Shown here in pieces: positions 1 through 6,041 of a stretch of 8,444 nucleotides of DNA. A program made the position numbers and the translations under genes. The DNA is from an uncultured Ruminococcus sp. Lineage in GTDB: Bacteria; Bacillota; Clostridia; Oscillospirales; Ruminococcaceae. The stretch is taken from the NCBI GenBank assembly GCA_946404705.1, contig CAMJES010000079.1, positions 1 through 8,444 on the forward strand, given 5' to 3'. The notes beneath the pieces were generated by a model. It saw only the letters and a list, made by a program, of their open reading frames with translations. It had not been told where the DNA came from and made no database searches. Each line of letters opens with the position of its first letter. The first letter of the stretch is position 1.

Positions 1-40
1 TAGCCGGTGACTGGAGTTCAGACGTGTGCTCTTCCGATCT
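1..40 (+). other. Illumina TruSeq adapter and index remnant (not genomic)
   Basis: Positions 7-40 match, base for base as I recall it, the TruSeq index-side (read 2) adapter: it starts GTGACTGGAGTTCAG and ends GCTCTTCCGATCT. The preceding six bases, TAGCCG, fit the end of an i7 index read in primer orientation (the reverse complement of CGGCTATG, remembered as index D709). Genomic sequence therefore begins at about 41. On the minus strand the adapter would add the residues IGRAHV to the neighbouring protein, a tail commonly seen as a contaminant in predicted proteins. The adapter identity is seen in the sequence; the exact index is from memory. Confidence 0.97.
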
Positions 41-914
41 TTTTACTGTATGCCATGCTGTCATCGGTTGCAGCAGGGTAATCTGTACGGCTTTCCGTAA
101 AAGTCTGCTGCATGACCTCATCGTTTACCATAAAATAGTCATAGCAAGCGCCCAAATCATCCTGTGAGCAGTCGATATTATACCATTCGCCGCTGAGCTT
201 GACCTTGTTCCATGTGTGCAGATTTCCGTCAGCGTCGGTGCCGGAAACGATTATTGAAGTCAGTCCTGCCTTTATGCTTATGAACTGGAATGCGTAAGCA
301 TACCCCTCCGAAACGCCTCTTCCGAGGATGAGTGGGCCGTAAACCGTGCGGACGAACGGCTTTGAATCGGTTTCGTCATACTCGGTGCTGTTCACGATAT
401 AGTCGTGTACAGCAAGGAATTTCGCGTAATCGTCTGCGTCCGGCGCAAATGTGGCGATGACCTTATCCGCCTCTTTTATGACCTGCTTGAGCGTACTGTC
501 CGATACGCCTTTAGTGTATGCGTAAGTCAGCCTTGCGTAAGCGTTGTCGGTGCTGACGCCGTTGAACTCTATCGAAGCGTTGTCGAAAACGAGCGGATCC
601 TGACTTTGCATTATATCTGCGATTCGGATAAGTGTTTTTTCGCTTATCCGTGAAGATATCTTGACCGAATTTTTGTGTGCGGCGATAGCTTTTCTGATAT
701 CAATATAGCATTTCTGCGCCTGATCGGAAAGCTCGCTGTACTGATACGGCAGCATTACCTCTGTGATAAACTTCTGCGATGGTGCATTTGATTCAAGCTT
801 TACTGCATTATCGGAATAAGGCTCGGCGCAAACGCTGTTAACATCAAACGAAACTGCTCCGAACACAGCAAACGCCATTGCTGCCGAAACTATTGCAGAT
901 ATTATTCTTTTCAT
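41..914 (-). CDS. Secreted transglutaminase-like protein, catalytic Cys replaced by Ser, C-terminus cut by contig end
   Basis: This is an exported protein of the transglutaminase/protease-like superfamily. Residues 1-30 form a signal peptide (KR, a hydrophobic run, then SVCA before EP). The transglutaminase core spans roughly residues 160-262. It aligns with the upstream paralogue: GRGVSEGYA here against GRAVCQGYS there, then HTWNKV (His233) and WYNIDCSQDD (Asp248). The catalytic Cys position is Ser202, encoded TCG, two base changes from either Cys codon, so a single sequencing error does not explain it. The protein may be a non-enzymatic binding or scaffold paralogue, or a serine variant. 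It starts at ATG 914 inside the stop of the upstream gene (ATGA overlap) behind GGTGG, so translation is probably coupled. Only about 291 genuine residues are present; anything beyond position 41 is adapter-encoded and the true C-terminus is missing. The substrate is unknown. Confidence 0.88.
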
Positions 915-2179
915 TTTTCCACCGCCTTTTCTTCCGTTTTCTCGGGGATATCGATCTTTATCCCCATCTTTTTATATGTATCAAGATTTTTCTCGTCTAT
1001 AAGCTCTGGCGCATTGAAATAATCGCTCAGCTTTGTATTCTTATATACAAGTACGACCGTGACCGTGCGGCGCTCCGCATCTGCGATATACCATGTTGCT
1101 TTTGTGTTTATATCCGCCTTTGAAGCTTTTTTCACACTTTGCAGAAGCGTTTTCATTCTTTTGCGGTCGTTATATTCAAGATGATTTACAAAATTCTTGA
1201 ACGAACGGTTATCCTGCAGGCTGATAGTCGCTGTTTTTCCGCCGTTTTCCGCCTGCTCAGTGAGGAGAGTTTCAAGCAGTTTCAAAGCGGAGCTGTTATC
1301 TTTTGCAACAAGTCCGTGTTCGCTGAAATATTCCCTTGATCCCTCGGCAGGCAGATCCGTGCCTGTAATGCTTTTTAAAGTATGATCCTTTGCAATTTCC
1401 AAATCGGACAGCATAAAGTAGCTGTGGGTAACATTATCCTTGAAATTTGAAACGGGATCGTCCCATGTCACATCGACATTATACCATTTTCCGTCGCACA
1501 GAACCTTGTTCCAGCTGTGGCTTTCGCCCCTCGAAGTACCGTAAACGGTTATACATTGTATGCCCGACATTCTGCATACATACGCAAACGCCGCGCTGTA
1601 ACCCTGACAAACGGCTCTGCCCTCGACAAGCGCGCCGTAGGCATAATGCGTATATCCGATATAAGACTCGGGGTCGTCAAGCGGAAAATACTCGGCATTT
1701 TCTGTGATAGTGTCGTGTATATACTCTATCCTGCTGTATTCATCCTTTATCTTCCGCGCTTTTTTGGCAATTTTCTCAGCCGCCTTCTGCATTTCCTTTA
1801 CCATAAGGCTGTATGTGAATTGGTCGATATCATATGTCGGAGTAAAGGTCGTATGGCTTCCCGTTGTGGTTGCGGAAATGCCGCTGAGATTGAACGTCAG
1901 ATCGTCGTTATAAAGTATCAGTTCGCATATTCTGTTATAGCTGTCCGCGTTTTTGATAACATAGGTATTTATCTTCTCTTCGTTATTCATAACGCCCTGC
2001 CGCAGACGGGCATATATATTTTTCTCCTCGGTAGTGAGCGAATCGTAAAAAAGCGGCAGTCCGTTTTTTGCGTCACTAAGCGTTGCGGCGGCCGAGGCAT
2101 TGAAGCCAATGACTGTAAACGCTGTTCCCAGAGCCAAGAAAGCGCTGCACAGCCGCTTAAAAAAATCCCTCTTCTTCAA
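911..2179 (-). CDS. Secreted transglutaminase-like protein with intact catalytic triad
   Basis: This is an exported protein with a transglutaminase-like (papain-fold) domain. With the TTG start it has 422 residues. The N-terminus is KKRDFFKRLC, then a hydrophobic stretch and ASAAA, a good signal peptide. The core contains EGRAVCQGYS (Cys191), ESHSWNKV (His221) and WYNVDVTWDD (Asp236), the full Cys-His-Asp triad with usual spacing. About 150 further residues form a C-terminal region I do not recognise, ending in a charged EKTEEKAVEK tail. Such domains in Clostridia may be peptidases, cross-linking enzymes or amidases of surface proteins or the cell wall; the substrate cannot be read from sequence. 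An in-frame ATG at 2206 would add nine residues but has no ribosome binding site, while AAGGAG lies 6 nt before the TTG. It is first in a two-gene operon, with a 4-nt overlap to the Ser-variant paralogue. Confidence 0.9.
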   Translation of the reverse strand: MKKRDFFKRLCSAFLALGTAFTVIGFNASAAATLSDAKNGLPLFYDSLTTEEKNIYARLRQGVMNNEEKINTYVIKNADSYNRICELILYNDDLTFNLSGISATTTGSHTTFTPTYDIDQFTYSLMVKEMQKAAEKIAKKARKIKDEYSRIEYIHDTITENAEYFPLDDPESYIGYTHYAYGALVEGRAVCQGYSAAFAYVCRMSGIQCITVYGTSRGESHSWNKVLCDGKWYNVDVTWDDPVSNFKDNVTHSYFMLSDLEIAKDHTLKSITGTDLPAEGSREYFSEHGLVAKDNSSALKLLETLLTEQAENGGKTATISLQDNRSFKNFVNHLEYNDRKRMKTLLQSVKKASKADINTKATWYIADAERRTVTVVLVYKNTKLSDYFNAPELIDEKNLDTYKKMGIKIDIPEKTEEKAVEK

Positions 2180-2185
2180 ATTTTT

Positions 2186-2191
2186 CTCCTT
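2186..2191 (-). promoter_or_regulatory. Ribosome binding site that selects the TTG start of the transglutaminase gene
   Basis: On the minus strand AAGGAG is followed by six bases (AAAAAT) and TTG at 2179. The upstream in-frame ATG at 2206 is preceded by TTATGTGATAAG, which has no Shine-Dalgarno match. The site lies inside the longer reading frame, so the longer start would waste it. TTG also gives a more typical signal peptide. Confidence 0.75.
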
Positions 2192-2251
2192 TTTGTATCT
2201 GCACATCTTATCACATAAGAAAAGTGTTTCCCTGTGATTCTCTTTTTTATA

Positions 2252-2280
2252 ATTTTAACACATATATCCACAAATTTCAA
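2252..2280 (-). promoter_or_regulatory. Sigma-A type promoter of the transglutaminase operon
   Basis: On the minus strand the -35 box is TTGAAA (2275-2280), the spacer is exactly 17 bases, and the -10 box is TAAAAT (2252-2257). A TGT immediately before the -10 gives an extended -10. It sits between the terminator of the upstream unit and the start codon, so this operon can be transcribed independently of the sigma/propeller unit. The leader of about 65 nt carries a small inverted repeat, TCTTAT-CAC-ATAAGA (2206-2220), just upstream of the ribosome binding site, possibly a weak operator or hairpin. Confidence 0.72.
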
Positions 2281-2317
2281 TAGTTACCGCTATTTTGAAA
2301 TCAAATTGTAAAGTTTT

Positions 2318-2358
2318 GAAAAAAACGGACTGCATTTTTGGATGAAATGCAGTCCGTT
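2318..2358 (-). terminator. Rho-independent terminator of the sigma factor/beta-propeller operon
   Basis: A perfect 14-bp inverted repeat (arms 2324-2337 and 2345-2358, AACGGACTGCATTT and its complement) encloses a 7-nt loop. Read on the minus strand the stem is followed by a run of T (the A-run 2319-2325 on the plus strand). It starts about 30 nt after the stop codon of the beta-propeller gene. The T-run is on one side only, so it works mainly for minus-strand transcripts. Confidence 0.92.
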
Positions 2359-2386
2359 GCTGTCCTTCTTTTGTTTTTCTTTTTAT

Positions 2387-4444
2387 TTATTCTTGTGTTT
2401 CGTATTCTTCTGCGGCTGTTTCAAGGTTTGCAAGATCGGTGGATTTCACGACCTTGAAATCATCGAGCTGAACCGAAACTATTTGTTTCTCGCTGAAAAC
2501 ATACAGCATATTTCCGTTGACCGAAGCGCGTTCAAAAACTCCGCTGTCATCAAGCTGAGCGTATTCGATCTTTCCCTTTAAGGCGAAGCCAGCGTTATCA
2601 TCGTATGCGAAAACATAATAAAGATTGTTCACGCCGAATTCGGAATAGCTGTAAGCAGGGATCCCGATCAATCCGGAGTCGATGAGAACTGCGCGCCTAT
2701 CTGTGAGCGCCTTTGAATGAACCTCTCCGATATCATCGGCAAAGTCTGTGCTGTGGAGCATAAGACCGCTGTCCGAATCATACATCGTAAGAGTAAGACC
2801 GTTTCCGTCGGATTTTTTGTCGATGCCGATCAGCTTGCCGTCCGAATATCCGTAAAGATAAGCGGAAGCTTCTGCGAGCGACTGCGACTGAACGGGCGGA
2901 TCGTTTGCAAGGTCGATAACGAGTGCCGGCGTATCGGAACCGGTAAACAGGCTTGCAAAAGTATCTTCAAAGCGTACTGCGGAAACCTTCTGTCCCGGCA
3001 GGAGCGCGCCTGCGCTGTTTATGACCTTCAGACTGCTGTCAAGAACATATACCGAAGTTGATATTCCGTTTTCATCGGAGGTTTCCGTTGCGATACGGAA
3101 GTTTCCGTTGTATTCATTCATGCTGTACTTGCTTATGACCTTGCCTGCAACGGACGAGCTTGCCTTGTAGCTTATGCCCGTACCCTTAGAGAGGTCAAAG
3201 CTTGTGATAATGCTGTAATCTGTGCCGTCCTTGCTCTTTCCAACGCCGACAGTATAGAGCGTATCGGCGGAGCAGTAGACATTTTTGCTTGTTCCGAGGA
3301 CAGCCTTGACTGTTACCTCGGGAGCAGCGGATCGATAACCGATTGCAGAAACGACCGTATAATCCGTGCTGTTTGCGTTTGCGGGAACCATAATATCCTC
3401 GGGAGCGACATACTGACGTTTTCCGTCGAGCGAATATGCCGGAACGAAACTGTCAAGGCTTGCGCTCTCGCCGAGCGGAGCTGTTCTGTAATCGGAATGA
3501 TCCGAAACAAGGTAAAGAACTCCGTCAACTATCTTTGAGGATGTGTATTTTCCATTCTGTTTATAGGAAGTGGTAAGCTTGGGGTTTGATTTGTCTTCGA
3601 GATCGTAAATATCCACAGCGACGTTTGCGCGGTTTACGCTTTCGGTATGGGTGGAATCAGCGTCTGAGCCGCCTGTGGAGGAACTGTCGGACTCTGCTGC
3701 TGGAACAACAGTGTCCGTCAAAGATGAATCGGGCGATGCGGACGAACTGTCAACGATCTGTATCTCTTCGTTTTCTTTTGATACAAGGATAAGCTTATTG
3801 CCGTCTATATAAAGCTCGACCGGTGGGCTGAGCTTATTTTCGACAACGCTTATTATCTCCATTGTTTCGAGCGACACTATATAAAGCTTGCCGCCGCTTA
3901 TACAGTAGAGATTTGTTCCGTCGGATTTAACGATATCGGCGTCATTTGCCATTCCTCTGGCAGAGCCTTGGAAATCGTATGCCGAAAGTTCGGAAAGCGT
4001 ATCTTCCGGTTCGGGTTCTACTTCCGAAATAGCCGGAACGGTTCCGCTCGTTTGCGCAGGTTCGGTTTCTTTCTCTTTTTGTTCCGGATCTGCGGAAAAA
4101 TAAATTCCCGTATAGATGCTGTAAAGGTCGTCGTAATTGTCCGGTGAGATCGCATTATATTCAATAGTATCATCGATCGTACCGATATCGCTTTCGTTAT
4201 GGCTGTTATACGCAATAAGTCCGGTGCCGATAACAGCGCAGGCAGCAACGGAAGCCGCAGTCATCTTTATTATTCTGAGTCGCTGTGCATAGACTGAAGG
4301 AGCGGATTTTATATTTATGTTTTCCGTTTCCATTTTTGACTGTGTGGTTTTAGCCTTGAGCATAAGGGCAATGTTTTCGGGCGAGAGTTCATCGGGAACT
4401 TCAACCTCATCAATAAGTTCGTTTAATCTTTCTTCAAACGTCAT
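2387..4444 (-). CDS. Membrane-anchored beta-propeller protein, candidate anti-sigma factor/sensor
   Basis: This 685-residue protein is a single-pass membrane protein. Residues 1-58 are cytosolic and acidic, with an EVPDELSPENIALMLKAK helix of a type I associate with sigma-linked Clostridia proteins. Residues 59-79 are the membrane span (after RLRIIK). Residues 119-150 form a Glu/Pro/Thr linker. From about 155 to the end is a domain resembling the secreted beta-propeller family (PF09826): ANDADIVKSDGTNLYCISGGKLYIV (described here in two pieces, NDADIVKSDG then LYIV at about 167-190) and DRRAVLIDSGLIGIPAY near 582-598. Residues 233-270 are a Ser-rich insert between blades. Its AAAGGAGG site lies 8 nt before the ATG, and the gene starts 20 bases after the sigma factor stop codon. 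Membrane topology plus co-transcription with a sigma factor suggest the N-terminus holds the sigma factor and the propeller senses an envelope ligand. This role is inferred. Confidence 0.85.
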   Translation of the reverse strand: MTFEERLNELIDEVEVPDELSPENIALMLKAKTTQSKMETENINIKSAPSVYAQRLRIIKMTAASVAACAVIGTGLIAYNSHNESDIGTIDDTIEYNAISPDNYDDLYSIYTGIYFSADPEQKEKETEPAQTSGTVPAISEVEPEPEDTLSELSAYDFQGSARGMANDADIVKSDGTNLYCISGGKLYIVSLETMEIISVVENKLSPPVELYIDGNKLILVSKENEEIQIVDSSSASPDSSLTDTVVPAAESDSSSTGGSDADSTHTESVNRANVAVDIYDLEDKSNPKLTTSYKQNGKYTSSKIVDGVLYLVSDHSDYRTAPLGESASLDSFVPAYSLDGKRQYVAPEDIMVPANANSTDYTVVSAIGYRSAAPEVTVKAVLGTSKNVYCSADTLYTVGVGKSKDGTDYSIITSFDLSKGTGISYKASSSVAGKVISKYSMNEYNGNFRIATETSDENGISTSVYVLDSSLKVINSAGALLPGQKVSAVRFEDTFASLFTGSDTPALVIDLANDPPVQSQSLAEASAYLYGYSDGKLIGIDKKSDGNGLTLTMYDSDSGLMLHSTDFADDIGEVHSKALTDRRAVLIDSGLIGIPAYSYSEFGVNNLYYVFAYDDNAGFALKGKIEYAQLDDSGVFERASVNGNMLYVFSEKQIVSVQLDDFKVVKSTDLANLETAAEEYETQE

Positions 4445-4463
4445 AATTCCAACCTCCTTTCCA

Positions 4464-5015
4464 TCAGCGTTCCGCCAGCAGTTGTTTGAGCTTTAATTTA
4501 GCGCGCGCCGCCTTTGAACGAACGGTATTTGCAGACATACCGAGCATTTTGGCGATCTCTTCGCTTTTATATCCCGAAACAACGCCGAGGGATAAAACAA
4601 GTCTGTCTTCCTCGTCCAGTTTGGCAAACTCTTCCATAACTTCCAATCCGTTGTAGTTGATCTCATCGGATTTCTCTTGTTCTACACTATCGAGAATATC
4701 AAGCTCGTTGCTGAAATTGTTTTTCTGTATATATTCCTTCTGCTTTTTCTTTATCTTTGCGGTAAGGATCTTAATTATCCAGCTTTTAAATGCTTTTTCA
4801 TCTCTTAAATTTTTAATGGAAGAATATGCCTCCAGGACAGTGTCGCTAACCACATCGGAAGCGTCATGCTGATTATTGTTCAGGTTTATAAGAGCAATGC
4901 GGTATAGATCCTTGTAAACAAGAGCATAGAGCTTTGCGAATGAATCAGGGTCGCCGGCTCTTGCCATTTCCACGCATCGGTCAAAATCAAAATCGAGAGT
5001 GCCGGAGTTTTTCAA
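4464..5015 (-). CDS. ECF-like RNA polymerase sigma-70 family factor
   Basis: With the TTG start this is a 183-residue sigma factor, the size expected for a two-domain (sigma2-sigma4) extracytoplasmic-function factor. Region 2 covers roughly residues 12-90 (FAKLYALVYKDLYRIAL, then DASDVVSDTVLEAYSSI and AFKSWIIKIL). A Lys/Gln/Asp-rich linker follows. Region 4 covers roughly residues 125-180 (LDEEDRLVLSLGVVSGYKSEEIAKML, described as a run split by the helix-turn-helix, then MSANTVRSKAARAKLKLKQLL), which contacts the -35 element. A longer frame starts at ATG 5066, but that ATG overlaps the -10 box and lacks a ribosome binding site; AGAGGTG sits 8 nt before TTG 5015. The beta-propeller membrane gene follows after 19 nt, consistent with a sigma/anti-sigma operon. 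No classical ECF -35 (GGAAC) was seen upstream, so autoregulation is not evident. Confidence 0.9.
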   Translation of the reverse strand: MKNSGTLDFDFDRCVEMARAGDPDSFAKLYALVYKDLYRIALINLNNNQHDASDVVSDTVLEAYSSIKNLRDEKAFKSWIIKILTAKIKKKQKEYIQKNNFSNELDILDSVEQEKSDEINYNGLEVMEEFAKLDEEDRLVLSLGVVSGYKSEEIAKMLGMSANTVRSKAARAKLKLKQLLAER

Positions 5016-5023
5016 GCTGTTAT

Positions 5024-5030
5024 CACCTCT
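5024..5030 (-). promoter_or_regulatory. Ribosome binding site that selects the TTG start of the sigma factor
   Basis: On the minus strand AGAGGTG is followed by an 8-nt spacer and TTG at 5015. The alternative ATG at 5066 would lie at or before the predicted transcription start (about 5058) and adds a hydrophobic 17-residue stretch (MLSLIILTF...) unlike the start of a sigma factor. Confidence 0.7.
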
Positions 5031-5064
5031 TATCTGCCGAAAGGTCAGAATAATCAATGATAAC

Positions 5065-5092
5065 ATTATACCACAAAATCTTCACCTTTAAA
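5065..5092 (-). promoter_or_regulatory. Promoter of the sigma factor/beta-propeller operon
   Basis: On the minus strand there is a perfect -10 TATAAT (5065-5070) with an extended TGG before it, and a weak -35, TTTAAA (5087-5092) at 16 bp or TTTTAA at 17 bp. Predicted transcription starts near 5058, giving a leader of about 40 nt to the TTG start. The element resembles a housekeeping promoter rather than an ECF promoter, suggesting basal sigma-A expression of the pair. Confidence 0.68.
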
Positions 5093-5465
5093 AGACCTGT
5101 CATATAATAAGTGTCAAAAAAAGTTCGTTTTGTTGCAAAAAAAGCCCACTTTTGTATGTTTGCACAATAAATTTATTTTTTCTTGGCTCTATATATGTGC
5201 ATTTCCTACACAAAAATAGATTTACAAAGTTTACAATTGGCAATATTTTGCCGTAAATTTACCAAAAGTAGATATAAAATTTATAAAAAAAGAAAAAAAT
5301 TCCGTCCGAATATCAATAAATTTTTCGGATAAAATAAAATCACTGATGAAAAATCAGCAAAAAACGGGGTTTGCATTTTTATATAGTCATTTAAAAATTT
5401 GCATAAACAAAAACGGCACAAAAAAATCGGCGAAGAGAGCAGAGCTTCGGCGGAAAGGGGCAGAA
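5093..5465. other. AT-rich divergent intergenic region between sigma factor and lipoprotein genes
   Basis: About 370 bases without a convincing gene. The frame open from ATG 5346 runs into the lipoprotein but its first 40 residues have no ribosome binding site and look non-coding. The region contains A/T runs, a TTTAC-rich inverted repeat cluster (5221-5262), a small hairpin CTGAT-GAAAA-ATCAG near 5342-5356, and an inverted pair TCCGAA/TTCGGA near 5305-5330. For the lipoprotein I see only a weak promoter candidate: TTTACC (5258-5263), 18-bp spacer, TATAAA (5282-5287). No riboswitch or structured RNA was recognised. Confidence 0.6.
5221..5262. repeat. TTTAC-containing direct and inverted repeats, candidate operator
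   Basis: TTTACAA occurs at 5221 and again nine bases later at 5230. An inverted repeat pairs TTTAC (5230-5234) and GGCAA (5239-5243) with TTGCC (5248-5252) and GTAAA (5253-5257), with a 4-nt bulge. The right edge also forms a perfect 10-bp palindrome, GTAAATTTAC (5253-5262). The cluster lies just upstream of the weak promoter candidate for the lipoprotein, a suitable place for a regulator. AT-rich sequence makes some of this expected by chance. Confidence 0.35.
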
Positions 5466-5819
5466 ATGAAAAGAACAGCTATAATCGCTGCAGCGGCACT
5501 TACGGCTGCGCTCGCACTCACAGGCTGCGGCAGAGCAAACAACAATACAAGCAACGGCGGCAACGGCAACGGCAGCACATCTTCGGCAACATCGAATTCT
5601 TCACAGGCGACCACAAGCAGCAGAGAAACGACAATGAACGGAAATAACAACAATGGCAATAATGGCACTAATGGCAACAACGGTGCAAACGACAATACTA
5701 CCGGGGTAACGGGCGATGTTGACGGTGACGGATTTGTTGAGGACATTGTGACCGAAGCAGGCGACATTGTGAACGATGTTGTCACCGGAGCAGAAGATAT
5801 TGTAAGAGATGTTTTCTAA
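5466..5819 (+). CDS. Small Asn/Gly-rich lipoprotein with Asp-rich loop and periodic C-terminal helix
   Basis: This is a 117-residue predicted lipoprotein of unknown function. Residues 1-20 are a lipoprotein signal peptide ending in the lipobox LTGC, with Cys21 the lipidation site. Residues 22-80 are a low-complexity Asn, Gly, Ser and Thr linker, presumably an extended spacer through the cell wall. Residues 84-93 (DVDGDGFVED) resemble the calcium-binding loop of EF-hand or dockerin domains, but the twelfth loop position is Val, so calcium binding is uncertain. Residues 93-117 form an amphipathic helix with Asp-hydrophobic-hydrophobic steps at 93, 100, 104, 111 and 115. The start at 5466 is chosen because GGAAAGGGG lies 5 nt upstream and the lipobox is then at the usual distance. 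The gene is divergent from the sigma factor and monocistronic, with its own terminator. It could be a target of the sigma factor, which is not shown. Confidence 0.82.
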   Translation: MKRTAIIAAAALTAALALTGCGRANNNTSNGGNGNGSTSSATSNSSQATTSSRETTMNGNNNNGNNGTNGNNGANDNTTGVTGDVDGDGFVEDIVTEAGDIVNDVVTGAEDIVRDVF

Positions 5820-5831
5820 TTTTCAACAAGC

Positions 5832-5870
5832 AAAAGGGTCGTTTTCCCAACAAGAAAACGACCCTTTTTA
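5832..5870 (+). terminator. Rho-independent terminator after the lipoprotein gene
   Basis: A perfect 15-bp stem, arms AAAAGGGTCGTTTTC (5832-5846) and its complement (5854-5868), encloses a 7-nt loop and is followed by T residues. It starts 12 nt after the TAA. The A-run on its left side means it may also terminate minus-strand transcripts. Confidence 0.93.
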
Positions 5871-5913
5871 TACTTTATAATAGTATAAATGCCAACAAAC
5901 TTTGATTAAGCAA

Positions 5914-5948
5914 TAATTCCGCATTCCGAATTCCTAATTCCGAATTAT
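5914..5948. repeat. Seven-base tandem repeat, NNATTCC array
   Basis: Four complete heptamers and part of a fifth lie head to tail: TAATTCC, GCATTCC, GAATTCC, TAATTCC, GAATTAT. The outer edges, AATAATT (5912-5918) and AATTATT (5943-5949), are complementary, so the block is also flanked by short inverted repeats. It sits between the lipoprotein terminator and the flippase operon promoter. Short AATTCCGNATTCC arrays like this are known to recur between genes in several bacterial genomes; whether this one is dispersed in its host cannot be seen here. Confidence 0.7.
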
Positions 5949-5961
5949 TTTCAAAAACCCC

Positions 5962-5990
5962 TTTTAATTTATGGAAAACTGTGCTATAAT
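5962..5990 (+). promoter_or_regulatory. Promoter of the micro-protein/flippase/GH36 operon
   Basis: There is a perfect -10 TATAAT (5985-5990) with extended TGC before it, a 17-bp spacer and a weak -35 TTTTAA (5962-5967). Predicted transcription starts near 5997, leaving a leader of about 45 nt to the first ATG. The leader contains a 10-bp inverted repeat, GGGA-GT-TCCC (6011-6020), just before the ribosome binding site. Confidence 0.72.
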
Positions 5991-6041
5991 AGATGTGTAT
6001 ATTGACAAATGGGAGTTCCCAAACGCAAGGAGGAGTTTTTT

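Noticed and set aside
1517..2218. Long plus-strand open frame (233 codons) opposite the transglutaminase gene
   Set aside because: It is antisense to a gene with clear catalytic motifs, has no ribosome binding site or recognisable domain, and is rich in Cys and Arg as expected for a shadow frame.
5100..5345. Possible riboswitch or small RNA in the long AT-rich intergenic region
   Set aside because: Only short hairpins of about 5 bp were found, with no conserved aptamer motif and no terminator-antiterminator arrangement before the lipoprotein.
5346..5465. Forty-residue N-terminal extension of the lipoprotein from ATG 5346
   Set aside because: It would bury the lipoprotein signal peptide 40 residues in, has no ribosome binding site, and is AT-rich and non-coding in character.
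5387..5785. 132-codon minus-strand frame opposite the lipoprotein, with Pro/Leu/Val-rich hydrophobic runs
   Set aside because: The Pro/Leu/Val runs come from the complement of Asn/Gly codons. The plus strand has a lipobox, ribosome binding site and terminator.
5452..5819. Lipoprotein as a dockerin-bearing cellulosome component
   Set aside because: There is only one Asp-rich loop, its twelfth position is Val, and the second dockerin repeat is missing. The C-terminal region is a periodic helix instead.
6002..6007. Perfect TTGACA resembling a -35 box upstream of the micro-protein
   Set aside because: No -10 element lies 16-18 bases downstream, where the ribosome binding site is instead, and a good TATAAT promoter is already present upstream.
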